From Oscillospiraceae bacterium (GTDB taxonomy: Bacteria; Bacillota; Clostridia; Oscillospirales; Oscillospiraceae): 58,611 nucleotides of DNA. The stretch lies in assembly GCA_016286665.1 (NCBI GenBank), contig JAEETX010000006.1:1-58611 (forward strand), in the 5' to 3' direction. Positions 6,892-15,667 of this stretch are shown piece after piece. The notes below the pieces were generated by a model. The model searched no databases and was not told where the DNA came from. It was given only the letters and a program-made list of their open reading frames with translations. Position 1 is the stretch's first letter. Every line of letters starts with the position of its first letter. Made by a program: the position numbers and the translations under genes.

Positions 6892-8670
6892 GTGCGGAGA
6901 GGACTGCATTTCAAAGTGGTACTCATTATGCTGGTGCTCATCGTCGCGCTGATGCTGGTGGTCAGCGCTTTCCTCATCCGCGGCGTCACCCGCTTCTATC
7001 TGCAGCAGTTCTACCTTCAGATGCAGAGCGCCTTCAGCAAGACGGAATTCGTGCAGGAGCTGCGCGCCGCCGCGGACCCGGAGGGAGTCGGCAGCATGGC
7101 GGAGATACTCAACGCCTATTCCGGCGCTTTGGGCATCGAAGAAAACACGCGGGCATTCTATATCCTCACCGGCGACACGGGGAGGCTGCTCTATGCCTCC
7201 GACGGGAGCGACAGCCTTCCTCTGACGCCCAACATCATCACCGCGCTTACCGGCGCGGAGGGCTATGCCAGCAGCATGGCCGCGGACTACATGGATGTGG
7301 CGCTGCCCATCCGGGGAGAGGGGGGCAGCTATGTCGTCTGCGTCCGCGACAACCGGCAGACGGCGGCGGCTCTGACGGGAGATATGCTGACCGTCATCCT
7401 GGAAGCCCTGGTGATCGGCCTTGTCATCTCCGTGCTTCTCAGCTTCCTCCTGGCAAAGACCATGGTGCGGCCCATCCAGAGCCTGACGAGGGCGGCCCGC
7501 AACATGGCCTCCGGCGATTTCTCCCAGCAGATCGAGGTGACGGCCGCCGACGAGATCGGCATCCTCACCCGAACCTTCAATGAAATGGGCAGCCGCCTCC
7601 ACGACACCCTCCTGGACATCGAATCCGAGCGCAACAAGCTGGCGACCGTCTTCCTCCATATGACCGACGGTATCGTGGCCTTCTCCGGGGACGGGGAGGT
7701 CATCCAGGTGAATCCGGCTGCGGAACGGCTGCTGGATGTGGATTTCTCCGGCGTCACCCGCCATTTCGGCGAGATATTCGGGGATATCGCCTCCCTGGAG
7801 CAGGCACGGGCCATGAAGAACGACGAGGTCATTGAAGGAGAAAAGGAGATCGGAAGCCGCAGCCTGGATATCTTCCTGGCTCCCTTCTACGGGGAGGGCG
7901 TCCAGGGCGGCATCCTGGCCGTCATCCACGACGTGACGGCCCAGCGCCGCAGCGACGAGCAGCGGCGGGAATTCGTGGCGAATGTCTCCCATGAGCTGCG
8001 CACCCCCATCACCAATGTCCGCTCCTATGCCGAGACGTTGGTGGACGCGGGGCAGGACATGCCGCCGGAGACGGTGGAAAGCTTCCTGGGCGTCATCCTT
8101 TCCGAGAGCGACCGCATGACCAAGATCGTGCAGGACCTGTTGGCCCTCAGCAAGTTCGACGCCGGCGAAGTGGATTTCCGCCTGGAGCCCTTCGACGCCT
8201 GCCAGAGCGTGCGCAAGGTCTACGAGGCCATGCGGCTGGATGTGGCCAAGCACGGTCTCGCCCTGAATCTCAGCCTGCCGGCCGCCCCAGCCTGGGTCCT
8301 CGGCGACCGGGACCGCATCGAGCAGGTCATCATCAATATCGCGACCAACGCCGTTCGCTATACCGCCAAGGGGGGCAGCGTGGAGATGTCCGTCGCCCCG
8401 GCGGAGGGCGAGGTGCTCATCGCCGTATCCGACACGGGTATCGGCATCCCAAAGGAGGATATCCCCCGCATTTTCGACCGGTTCTACCGGGTGGACAAGG
8501 CTCGCTCCCGCGCCATGGGAGGCACGGGCCTGGGCCTGAGCATCGCCTTTGAGATCGTCCGCCGTCACAACGGACGCATGGAAATCGAAAGCGAAGTGGG
8601 GAAGGGAACCACCATGACGGTCCATCTGCCCTGTCTGGACCCGGAGGAGCGCAGCCATGAAGCGGTTTAA
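6892..8670 (+). CDS. walK: Sensor histidine kinase WalK (YycG)
   Basis: A 592-residue membrane kinase. Order: transmembrane helix at about 8-27, extracytoplasmic domain to about 165, second helix at about 165-188, HAMP (about 189-242), PAS (about 250-350), HisKA with phospho-acceptor His367 in SHELRTPITNVRSYAE, and HATPase with N, DTGIGIP and GTGLGLS boxes. GTG at 6880 is an alternative start, but the strong GAGAGGTGA ribosome site at 6875-6883 is placed for GTG at 6892, which gives MRRGLHFKVV. It senses wall state and phosphorylates WalR. It overlaps yycH by 14 bases. After the Fic insertion it may depend on a promoter I could not find, or on read-through. Confidence 0.92.
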   Translation: MRRGLHFKVVLIMLVLIVALMLVVSAFLIRGVTRFYLQQFYLQMQSAFSKTEFVQELRAAADPEGVGSMAEILNAYSGALGIEENTRAFYILTGDTGRLLYASDGSDSLPLTPNIITALTGAEGYASSMAADYMDVALPIRGEGGSYVVCVRDNRQTAAALTGDMLTVILEALVIGLVISVLLSFLLAKTMVRPIQSLTRAARNMASGDFSQQIEVTAADEIGILTRTFNEMGSRLHDTLLDIESERNKLATVFLHMTDGIVAFSGDGEVIQVNPAAERLLDVDFSGVTRHFGEIFGDIASLEQARAMKNDEVIEGEKEIGSRSLDIFLAPFYGEGVQGGILAVIHDVTAQRRSDEQRREFVANVSHELRTPITNVRSYAETLVDAGQDMPPETVESFLGVILSESDRMTKIVQDLLALSKFDAGEVDFRLEPFDACQSVRKVYEAMRLDVAKHGLALNLSLPAAPAWVLGDRDRIEQVIINIATNAVRYTAKGGSVEMSVAPAEGEVLIAVSDTGIGIPKEDIPRIFDRFYRVDKARSRAMGGTGLGLSIAFEIVRRHNGRMEIESEVGKGTTMTVHLPCLDPEERSHEAV

Positions 8671-9928
8671 GGAGCCGCTGAAAACGCTCCTGATCCTGCT
8701 GCTGACGGCCTCCGCCGTGTTCCTGGCCTGGAAGGGCAGCCTTTTCAGCGCCTTTTTCCCGGAGATCAAAAGCGCCGTCACAGCCCCGCCGGAGCAGGAC
8801 GAGCAGAGCTTCACCGCGGCGGTCCTGCCGATGACCGCCGCTGTCACCGGACCCGGCGGCATGTGCTGCGGCGTGAAATACGACGCTTCCGCCATGGCGG
8901 AGCTGTATGAGGGCTTCAGCGCCATCCTGTCCGAGACTCTGGGCAGCGCGGAGGAGCCGGCGGTCATCAGCCGTGTGGTATGGCAGGACCGGCTCCAGGA
9001 AGAAAGCCTTTTCCTGGATTACGGCTTCCCCCTGCCCATCTCCGCCCTGGCGGCCTGGGTGGGCGTGGAGGCGGACTGGGCCGGAAAGGAGACCGGCAGC
9101 GCTTTTCTGCTGGACCATGGCAGCGCCGGAACCGTCCGTCTCAGCTACCGCGCCGGTGACGGGCGCTACTTCCAGTGCCCCACCGCCGCCTCCTGGAATA
9201 CCCTCCGCTCCATTCTGGAGGAATACCGGCCCAACGGCGCCGTATTCGCTTTTGAAATCCCGGAGCTGCGCAGCTGCGATCCCTTCCTGCTGGTTCTGGA
9301 ACAGCTGCCCCCGCTCCATCGGGTGCAGGCCTCCTATGACCCCGCAGCGGCCGCGAGGGCATTTGCGGAGCTGTTCGGCGTCAATCTGGGCGGACAGAGC
9401 CGTTATAAGGAAGCGGACGGCACCATGGTCTACCCCGGAGATAACGGCGTGCTGCGCCTGTGGGCGGACGGCAGCATCAGCTATGCCGCCGCCGGGGATA
9501 ATCCGATCACTGCCCGCAGCGCCGCCGAGCAGATCGAGAAAGCGCGGAGGCTGCTGGCAGCCATCCACGCATCCTATGCCGGAGAGGAGCGCATGGAGCT
9601 CAGCGGCGCGGAGGAGGAGTCGGGGGATCTGGTCCTGAGCTTTTCCTACGTGCTGGGGGGCGTACGGCTGGATATCTCCGCAGGTCCGGCCGCCAGAGCC
9701 ACCTGGAGGGAAGGGAAGCTCACAGAGCTCCTGATCCGGCCGAGAAGCTATCGGGAGACGGAAACCCTCTCTGATCTCCTGCCCGAAAAGCAGGCCGCCG
9801 CGGCTGCGGGCAGCATCCGCCGCGGCGCAGCTGCCCGGCTGATCCTGCCGGACGGGGGCGAGGGACGCCTGGAGCCCACCTGGATCGTGACGGTGGACGG
9901 GAGGAACCTATGGATACAGGAAGACTGA
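8657..9928 (+). CDS. yycH: YycH-family regulator of WalK
   Basis: A 423-residue protein with one N-terminal transmembrane helix (about residues 8-28) and a large extracytoplasmic domain. Sequence is weakly conserved, but topology, length and position directly after walK identify it as the YycH component. In Bacillus YycH and YycI contact the WalK transmembrane region and hold the kinase in check. The start overlaps the walK end by 14 bases and the end overlaps yycI by 19 bases, so translation is coupled throughout. Confidence 0.82.
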   Translation: MKRFKEPLKTLLILLLTASAVFLAWKGSLFSAFFPEIKSAVTAPPEQDEQSFTAAVLPMTAAVTGPGGMCCGVKYDASAMAELYEGFSAILSETLGSAEEPAVISRVVWQDRLQEESLFLDYGFPLPISALAAWVGVEADWAGKETGSAFLLDHGSAGTVRLSYRAGDGRYFQCPTAASWNTLRSILEEYRPNGAVFAFEIPELRSCDPFLLVLEQLPPLHRVQASYDPAAAARAFAELFGVNLGGQSRYKEADGTMVYPGDNGVLRLWADGSISYAAAGDNPITARSAAEQIEKARRLLAAIHASYAGEERMELSGAEEESGDLVLSFSYVLGGVRLDISAGPAARATWREGKLTELLIRPRSYRETETLSDLLPEKQAAAAAGSIRRGAAARLILPDGGEGRLEPTWIVTVDGRNLWIQED

Positions 9929-10677
9929 AAACCATCGTGATCCTGATCCTCCTCTGCGTCAATCTGGCTTTCGGAGGCATCCTGATCAGCGAAAAGCTGG
10001 GCACCGCGGAGGGCAACGCCCAGCAGCGCAGCGAGCTGAGATCCGTCATGGCCAATCTGGGCATCGACATTGCGGAGAGCCGGATCCCCGCGGGCAGCGT
10101 CATGCTCCGCCGCAGCGTGCCCAGGCAGCATGACGCGGAGGAAAAGCTGGTGAAGGCCCTGCTGGGAGACGCCGCAGGACAGGATCAGGGCGGCAACATC
10201 TGGTACTATGAAAATGATAACGGCTGGGCCTGGTGCCGGGGCGGCGGGAGCTTTGAGATCATGCTGAAAGCCGGGGGCGGCTCTCTGGAGGAACGGCTGC
10301 AGGCCGGAGGCATCCGCGCCAAGCGGGAAGCGGACCGGTATATCTGCTATGCCGGGAGCGATGAAGTCTTCAACTGCCGCTTTACCATCAGCCAGCGATC
10401 CGGCAGCATCTATCTCTCCGGCCGCTTCCTGCTGGGCGTCCCGACGGAGGGGGAGGGCGTGGACTGCACGGACGTAGCCACGCTGCTGCTGCGCTTCTGC
10501 GACCTCATCCGGGAGGCGGGGGGCGTGTTCAGCCGGGTGGAGGAGATCACGGGTGGCTATGTGCTTAATGTCACCGTCTCCGGCATGGAGCTTTCTCCCG
10601 TCTGGCAGATGCAGACCGACGGCGGCGTCTGGTATATGGACCTGTCCGCGCTTCGCCTGGTGACCGTGCCTGCGTGA
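9910..10677 (+). CDS. yycI: YycI-family regulator of WalK
   Basis: A 255-residue protein with a single N-terminal membrane helix (VILILLCVNLAFGGILI) and an extracytoplasmic domain whose NIWYYENDNGWAW and VNCRFTISQ-type strands fit the YycI fold. GGGAGG at 9900-9905 precedes the ATG. It is the last gene of the coupled walK-yycH-yycI group. A clear promoter for murA follows, so the regulatory module seems to end here. Confidence 0.8.
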   Translation: MDTGRLKTIVILILLCVNLAFGGILISEKLGTAEGNAQQRSELRSVMANLGIDIAESRIPAGSVMLRRSVPRQHDAEEKLVKALLGDAAGQDQGGNIWYYENDNGWAWCRGGGSFEIMLKAGGGSLEERLQAGGIRAKREADRYICYAGSDEVFNCRFTISQRSGSIYLSGRFLLGVPTEGEGVDCTDVATLLLRFCDLIREAGGVFSRVEEITGGYVLNVTVSGMELSPVWQMQTDGGVWYMDLSALRLVTVPA

Positions 10678-10707
10678 TGAAAGAAAGGCAGCTTTGGAAA
10701 GTTTTGC

Positions 10708-10736
10708 TTTACAAGTGAAGAATCTTTCTATATAAT
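10708..10736 (+). promoter_or_regulatory. Sigma-A type promoter of murA
   Basis: TTTACA (10708-10713), 17-base spacer, TATAAT (10731-10736). It leaves a leader of roughly 75 bases before the GTG of murA. The leader contains a GACGGC/GCCGTC inverted repeat just before the ribosome binding site. Confidence 0.85.
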
Positions 10737-10819
10737 ACATATTTGCATAATGCTGATAGCATGGCAAAGAGACGGCAGCCGGGAAACCGAGCCCGACAGC
10801 CGTCCCGGGAGGACTGATT

Positions 10820-12112
10820 GTGACGCAATTCGTGATACACGGCGGCAAGAAGCTGCAGGGCGAAGTGGAGATCAGCGGCGCGAAAAACGCTGCCGTTGCC
10901 ATCCTGCCCGCCGCCTTTTTGGTGGATGGAGAATGCCGCATCGAAAATATCCCGCAGATCAGCGACGTGACGCTGCTGCTGGAGAGCATGGCGGACATGG
11001 GAGCGGAGATACGCACCGTCAACCGTACGACGATGGACATCCGCTGCCGGGGCCTGAGCTATCGGGAACCGGGCCCCGCCATGGGCGAGATCCGCGCCTC
11101 TTATTATTTCATCGGTGCGCTGCTGGGCCGCTTCGGCCAGGCCAGAGTGCCCATGCCCGGCGGCTGCGACATCGGGGTGCGCCCCATCGACCAGCATCTG
11201 AAGGGCATGCGGGCCATGGGCGCGGAAGTGAGCGTGGAGGGCGGCTATGTCAACGCCAAAGCGCGGAACGGGCGGCTCCACGGGGCCAATATCTATCTGG
11301 ATGTGGTCAGCGTCGGCGCGACGATGAATATCATGCTGGCCGCCGCCCTTGCCAAGGGCAAGACCGTCATTGAGAATGCGGCGCGGGAACCCCACATCGT
11401 GGACCTGGCCAACTTCCTCAATGCCATGGGCGCCGATATCCGCGGCGCGGGGACCAGCGTCATCCGCGTCTTCGGGGCCGACCGGCTCCGGGGCGGTGCC
11501 TATACCATCATCCCGGACCAGATCGAAGCGGGCACCTACCTGGCGGCGGCTGCCGCCGCGGGGGGCGACGTGCTGGTAAAAGGCGTGATCCCCAAGCATC
11601 TCTTCTCCATCACCGCCAAGCTGGAGGAGATGGGCTGCGAGATCATCGACATGGGGGACATGGTGCGCATCCGGCGGGACGGCAGGCTCCACACCGCCAA
11701 TGTGAAGACCATGCCCTATCCCGGCTTCCCCACGGACATGCAGCCCCAGATCGTCACCTGCCTCGCCAGGGCCGGCGGCACCAGCGTGGTGACGGAGGAC
11801 GTGTGGGACAACCGGTTCAAGTATGTCTCGGAGTTGGCGAAAATGGGCGCAAAGATCCAGGTCGACGGGAAGGTCGCCGTGATCGAAGGGGTGGAGCGCC
11901 TCAGCGGCGCGACGGTGAAGGCCTGCGACCTGCGGGCCGGAGCAGCCATGGTCATCGCCGGGCTTTCCGCCGAGGGCGTGACCCGCGTTACGGAGATCCA
12001 CCATATCCAGCGGGGCTATGAGGACCTGGTGCAGAAGCTGCGGGGCCTGGGCGCCGATATCTGCGAGGAGGAGGTCTCCGAGGAACCGGAGAGCTCGAAG
12101 AATCTCGCGTAA
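10820..12112 (+). CDS. murA: UDP-N-acetylglucosamine 1-carboxyvinyltransferase
   Basis: A 430-residue EPSP-synthase-fold enzyme that adds enolpyruvate from PEP to UDP-GlcNAc, the first committed step of peptidoglycan synthesis. GAKNAAVAILPA at residues 20-31 is the substrate-binding start, and the fosfomycin-reactive catalytic cysteine is Cys116 in MPGGCDIGVRP. The start is GTG with GGAGGA at 10808-10813. It lies between yycI and walJ, a position not used in Bacillus, so wall synthesis and its regulator share a locus. The acidic C-terminal tail (EEEVSEEPESS) is unusual but short. Confidence 0.96.
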   Translation: MTQFVIHGGKKLQGEVEISGAKNAAVAILPAAFLVDGECRIENIPQISDVTLLLESMADMGAEIRTVNRTTMDIRCRGLSYREPGPAMGEIRASYYFIGALLGRFGQARVPMPGGCDIGVRPIDQHLKGMRAMGAEVSVEGGYVNAKARNGRLHGANIYLDVVSVGATMNIMLAAALAKGKTVIENAAREPHIVDLANFLNAMGADIRGAGTSVIRVFGADRLRGGAYTIIPDQIEAGTYLAAAAAAGGDVLVKGVIPKHLFSITAKLEEMGCEIIDMGDMVRIRRDGRLHTANVKTMPYPGFPTDMQPQIVTCLARAGGTSVVTEDVWDNRFKYVSELAKMGAKIQVDGKVAVIEGVERLSGATVKACDLRAGAAMVIAGLSAEGVTRVTEIHHIQRGYEDLVQKLRGLGADICEEEVSEEPESSKNLA

Positions 12113-12136
12113 AAATCTGACCGAAAGAAAGGAAGA

Positions 12137-12174
12137 GGCGCGTTAAAACAGGATCGTTTTAACACGCCTTTTTT
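12137..12174 (+). terminator. Rho-independent terminator after murA
   Basis: GGCGCGTTAAAAC pairs with GTTTTAACACGCC (one mismatch), followed by six to seven T. The walJ start codon begins only six bases after the T run. Confidence 0.88.
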
Positions 12175-12179
12175 CGCAT

Positions 12180-12947
12180 ATGGAATACGTCAGCTTTGCC
12201 AGCTCCTCCAGCGGCAACTGCGCCCTCCTGCGGGGCGGCGGGGTGAACCTGCTCATCGACGCGGGCATCTCCATGAAGCGCATCCGCATGAATCTCCGCA
12301 GCCTGGGGCTGGACCTGGGAGACCTGCGCGGGGTGCTGGTGACCCATGAGCATGCGGACCACATTTCCGCTCTGGGGATGCTCTCCAAATACACGGACCT
12401 TCCCTTTTTCATGAGCCGGGGCACAGCCGAAGCGATGGCGCGGGAGAGAAAATGCGCCGGAAAGAACCTGCATCCTCTGGGGGAGGACCTGGCGCTGGAT
12501 CTGGGGGAGCTGCATATCCTGGGCGTCCCCCTGTCCCACGATGCGGCCCAGCCTCTGGGCTGGCGCGTCGAGGGGGAGAAAAGCGCTCTGGCGGTGCTGA
12601 CGGACCTTGGGCAGCTGACGGAGAACGTCTTTTCCGCAGCCCGCGGCTGCCGCTTCGCCGTGGTGGAGTGCAATCACGATGTGGAGCTCCTGCGCCGCGG
12701 ACCCTATCCCCCCGTTCTGCAGCGGCGCATTCTGGGTCAGAAGGGACACCTTTCCAACGAGGCGGGGGCAGAGCTGGCCGCTTTCCTCACGGAAAACGGA
12801 GCAGAGGAGCTGCTCCTGGGGCATCTGAGCCGGGAAAACAACCGGCCGGAGCTGGCCCTGGCCGCCGTCCGCCGCCGTGCGGGGGAGGAGGTCCGCGTCA
12901 GCGCCGCCCCCTGGAACGAACCCAGCCGGAGCATATCACTGGAGTAA
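12180..12947 (+). CDS. walJ: MBL-fold metallohydrolase WalJ (YycJ)
   Basis: A 255-residue metallo-beta-lactamase-fold protein with metal motif THEHADH (His56, His58, Asp60, His61) and a standard N-terminus (SFASSSSGNC, then LLIDAGIS). YycJ acts as a DNA exonuclease in mismatch repair in some Firmicutes and belongs to the wal operon in Bacillus. The ATG is the only start that keeps the family N-terminus, yet it has no visible Shine-Dalgarno because the murA terminator occupies the leader. It is followed four bases later by rlmH. Confidence 0.9.
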   Translation: MEYVSFASSSSGNCALLRGGGVNLLIDAGISMKRIRMNLRSLGLDLGDLRGVLVTHEHADHISALGMLSKYTDLPFFMSRGTAEAMARERKCAGKNLHPLGEDLALDLGELHILGVPLSHDAAQPLGWRVEGEKSALAVLTDLGQLTENVFSAARGCRFAVVECNHDVELLRRGPYPPVLQRRILGQKGHLSNEAGAELAAFLTENGAEELLLGHLSRENNRPELALAAVRRRAGEEVRVSAAPWNEPSRSISLE

Positions 12948-12951
12948 ACGA

Positions 12952-13434
12952 ATGCTGAATATAAAGATCATCTGCGTGGGAAAACTGAAGGAGAAATTCT
13001 ATCTGGGCGCCGCCGCGGAATACAGCAAGCGGCTCGGTTCCTTCTGTCATCTGGAGGTGGAGGAGCTGCCGGAAAGCCGCCTGAGCGCAAATCCGTCTCC
13101 CGCCGAAATCGAGGCCGCCCTCCGGAAGGAGGGAGAGAGCATCGCCCTGCGCATCCCTGCCGGAGCGCTCACCGTGGCCCTGTGCGTGGAGGGAAAGCAG
13201 CTCAGCAGCGTCCGCTTCTCCCAGTTCCTGGAGGCCTGCGCGCTCCGGGGCCGCAGCCGCCTCTGCTTTCTGATCGGCGGTTCCGAGGGCCTCAGCGAAG
13301 AAATCAAAGAGCGGTCGGACCTGCGCATGAGCATGTCCGAAATGACCTTTCCGCATCATCTGGCGCGGATCATGCTGCTGGAGCAGCTTTACCGCGCTTT
13401 CCAGATCCGGGACGGCTCCCGGTATCATAAATAG
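12952..13434 (+). CDS. rlmH: 23S rRNA pseudouridine-1915 N3-methyltransferase
   Basis: A 160-residue SPOUT methyltransferase, the normal length for RlmH. Landmarks are the start IKIICVGKLKEKF, the SAM-binding knot LIGGSEGLSEE, and the conserved C-terminal MTFPHHLARIMLLEQLYRAFQI ending in YHK. It methylates pseudouridine 1915 in helix 69 of 23S rRNA on assembled ribosomes. The start is ATG at 12952 with GGAG in the end of walJ. Its place at the end of the wal locus matches Bacillus and Staphylococcus. Confidence 0.95.
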   Translation: MLNIKIICVGKLKEKFYLGAAAEYSKRLGSFCHLEVEELPESRLSANPSPAEIEAALRKEGESIALRIPAGALTVALCVEGKQLSSVRFSQFLEACALRGRSRLCFLIGGSEGLSEEIKERSDLRMSMSEMTFPHHLARIMLLEQLYRAFQIRDGSRYHK

Positions 13435-13448
13435 GGGAGGCGAAACCT

Positions 13449-13883
13449 ATGCCTTGGTGTACGGAATGCAAAAAGGAATTCCCGGAAGGGACGGAGGTCT
13501 GCCCCGACTGCGGGGAACTGCTGGAGAAGGCCGCGCCGAAACCAGAAAGCTGCGACGGCAACTGCGCAGCCTGCACCCTCCACTGCGACGAGGAGGAATG
13601 CGCTGACTGCGATCAGGGCATCTGGCCCACGTATGACGACGGCACCCCCGTAAAACCGGTGCGGCTCATGACCGTAACGGGCAATCAGCTGGATTACCAG
13701 ATGGTCATCACCCAACTGCAGAGCTTCGGCGTGCCCGTGGTGGGCACCTTCACCGCCGACGGCACCCTGAGCAAGCTGATTTTCGGCTTTGCGGGCAGCG
13801 GTATGGACGTGATCGTGCCGGAGACCATGGCGGATCTCGCGAGAGAACTGCTGAAGCCCGTCGAAGGGGAGGACGAGGCATGA
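13449..13883 (+). CDS. Cysteine-rich zinc-ribbon protein of unknown function
   Basis: A 144-residue protein. The N-terminus has a zinc ribbon (CTECKKEF then CPDCGELL), a second cysteine cluster follows (CDGNCAACTLHCDEEECADC, about residues 36-55), then an alpha/beta segment with YQMVITQLQSFGVPVV and DVIVPETMADLARELL. The C-terminal half resembles the small DUF2007-type putative signal-transducing domain, which is a tentative match. The gene overlaps the phosphomutase start by the ATGA arrangement, so expression is coupled. No specific role can be assigned. Confidence 0.7.
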   Translation: MPWCTECKKEFPEGTEVCPDCGELLEKAAPKPESCDGNCAACTLHCDEEECADCDQGIWPTYDDGTPVKPVRLMTVTGNQLDYQMVITQLQSFGVPVVGTFTADGTLSKLIFGFAGSGMDVIVPETMADLARELLKPVEGEDEA

Positions 13884-15583
13884 ACTGGCGCGAGGAATAC
13901 GAGCGCTGGCTGGCGTCCGATGCGCTGACGGCGGAGGAGCGGCGGGAGCTGGAGGCGATCCGGGGAGACGAGAACGAGATCCGGGAGCGCTTCTACGCGC
14001 CGCTCAGCTTCGGCACCGCCGGCCTGCGTGGCCTCATGGGCGCCGGCGTCCGCCGGCTCAACGCCCGCGTGGTGCGTCAGGCCACCCGCGCCTTGGGCAG
14101 TCTGATCCTGGCCCAGGGGAAGCAGGCAGCGGCGGCGGGGGCCGTGGTATGCCACGACTGCCGCAACCACAGCCGGGAGTATGCCGAGGATGCGGCGCGC
14201 ATCCTGGCGGCCATGGGCATCCACGTGCGCCTGTTCGAAGCCCTGCGCCCCACGCCGGAGCTCTCCTTCGCCATTCGCCATTACGGGGCGACGGCGGGCG
14301 TCAACATCACCGCCAGCCACAATCCCAAGGAATACAACGGCTATAAGGTCTATTGGTCCGACGGGGCCCAGCTCCCCCCGGAGCACGCGAGCCAGGTGGC
14401 GGCGGCCATGGCGGATATCGACGTGCTGGCCCCTCTGCCCATGACGGCGCTGGAGGACCGGAATATCGAAATCATCGGCAGGGAAGCGGACGAAGCCTTC
14501 CTGGAATCCGTTCTGTCTCAGGCCGTGCTGCCGGACTGCGTGGCAAAGGCGGACCTGCGGATCGTCTACACGCCCTTCAACGGGGCCGGAGCCGTGCTGG
14601 TGCCGGAAGCCCTGCGGCGGCTGGGTCTGCAGCAGCTGGAATGTGTGACCGAGCAGATGGCGCCCGACGGGGATTTCCCCACCTGTGCGAATCCCAACCC
14701 GGAATTCGAGATCGGCTTTGAGCGGGCGCTGATCCTGGCGAGGCAGGCGGATGCGGACCTCATCATCGGCACCGACCCGGATTCCGACCGGCTGGGCCTC
14801 ATGGTGAAGACCGCCCCCGGCGAGTATCGCCTCCTGACCGGCAACCAGGCGGGGGTGCTGTTCCTGGACTACCTTTTCCTTGCTAAAGGGGAGGCGGGAA
14901 CGCTGCCGCCGAAGCCCCTGGCCCTCAAAAGCATCGTCTCCACCGAAATGGCGCGGGCCGTAGCGGCCCACTACGGGGCCGAAATGGAGGATACCTTCAC
15001 CGGCTTCAAGTTCCTTGCGGAGCGGATGAAGGCCTATGAAAACGGAGAAAAGAACGTCATCTTTGCCTTTGAGGAGGCCATCGGCTACGCTTTCGGCACC
15101 GCTGTCCGGGATAAGGACGCGGTGACCGCCGCCGTCATGGCCGCGGAAATGGCATCTTACCACGCCCTTCACGGCAAGAGCCTCCTGGACCGTCTGGAGG
15201 AGCTTTACGCCCTCCTGGGCTGCTATATGGAGGAGACCGTCAGCCTGGTGATGCCCGGCGTGGACGGATTGGAAAAGATGGGAAAGCTCATGGCGGACCT
15301 GCGGGCCGAGCCCCCGACGGAGCTGGGAGGCAAGGCGGTGGTGTGCTTCCGCGATTATCTCTCCGGTCATGCCGTCACGGCGGAGGGAAAGACGGAGGAA
15401 CTGCCCATCCGGGGAGCCGACCTCCTGTATTTCGATCTGGAGGGAGGCAGCGCGTTCCTGGTGCGGCCCAGCGGCACGGAGCCCAAGGTGAAGTGCTATC
15501 TGCTGGTGCGGGGAGAGAGCCGGGAGGTCTGCGACAGCCTGCGCCGGACCCTCGGCGCTTACGCCCGCAGCCTTGCGGAGTGA
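13880..15583 (+). CDS. Phospho-sugar mutase (phosphoglucomutase/phosphomannomutase)
   Basis: A 567-residue alpha-D-phosphohexomutase, the long form found in Firmicutes (PgcA-like). FGTAGLRGLMG near residue 40 is the N-terminal signature, the phosphoserine is Ser146 in TASHNPKEYNGYKVYW, the metal loop is GTDPDSDRLG, the sugar loop is FEEAIGYAFG, and the phosphate-binding loop is RPSGTEPKVKCY. It interconverts glucose-1-phosphate and glucose-6-phosphate (or the mannose equivalents) for glycogen, teichoic or polysaccharide precursors. Its substrate preference cannot be read from sequence. Confidence 0.93.
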   Translation: MNWREEYERWLASDALTAEERRELEAIRGDENEIRERFYAPLSFGTAGLRGLMGAGVRRLNARVVRQATRALGSLILAQGKQAAAAGAVVCHDCRNHSREYAEDAARILAAMGIHVRLFEALRPTPELSFAIRHYGATAGVNITASHNPKEYNGYKVYWSDGAQLPPEHASQVAAAMADIDVLAPLPMTALEDRNIEIIGREADEAFLESVLSQAVLPDCVAKADLRIVYTPFNGAGAVLVPEALRRLGLQQLECVTEQMAPDGDFPTCANPNPEFEIGFERALILARQADADLIIGTDPDSDRLGLMVKTAPGEYRLLTGNQAGVLFLDYLFLAKGEAGTLPPKPLALKSIVSTEMARAVAAHYGAEMEDTFTGFKFLAERMKAYENGEKNVIFAFEEAIGYAFGTAVRDKDAVTAAVMAAEMASYHALHGKSLLDRLEELYALLGCYMEETVSLVMPGVDGLEKMGKLMADLRAEPPTELGGKAVVCFRDYLSGHAVTAEGKTEELPIRGADLLYFDLEGGSAFLVRPSGTEPKVKCYLLVRGESREVCDSLRRTLGAYARSLAE

Positions 15584-15590
15584 GAGACAA

Positions 15591-15642
15591 TTGACAGAAG
15601 GGGGAGGGAAACGGTATAATCTTTTATACGGTATCCCTCCCC
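15591..15642 (+). promoter_or_regulatory. Consensus promoter with a dyad over the -10 box
   Basis: TTGACA (15591-15596), 18-base spacer, TATAAT (15615-15620). A large dyad covers the -10 and start region: GGGGAGGGA (15601-15609) with TCCCTCCCC (15634-15642), and inner GTATA with TATAC. No T run follows, so this is more like an operator, or an RNA hairpin at the transcript start, than a terminator. It drives the activase gene. Confidence 0.75.
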
Positions 15643-15667
15643 AAAACACAGAAAGGAACATACCATC

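Noticed and set aside
15601..15642. Terminator of the phosphomutase gene
   Set aside because: No T run follows and the dyad overlaps a near-perfect promoter, so an operator is more likely.
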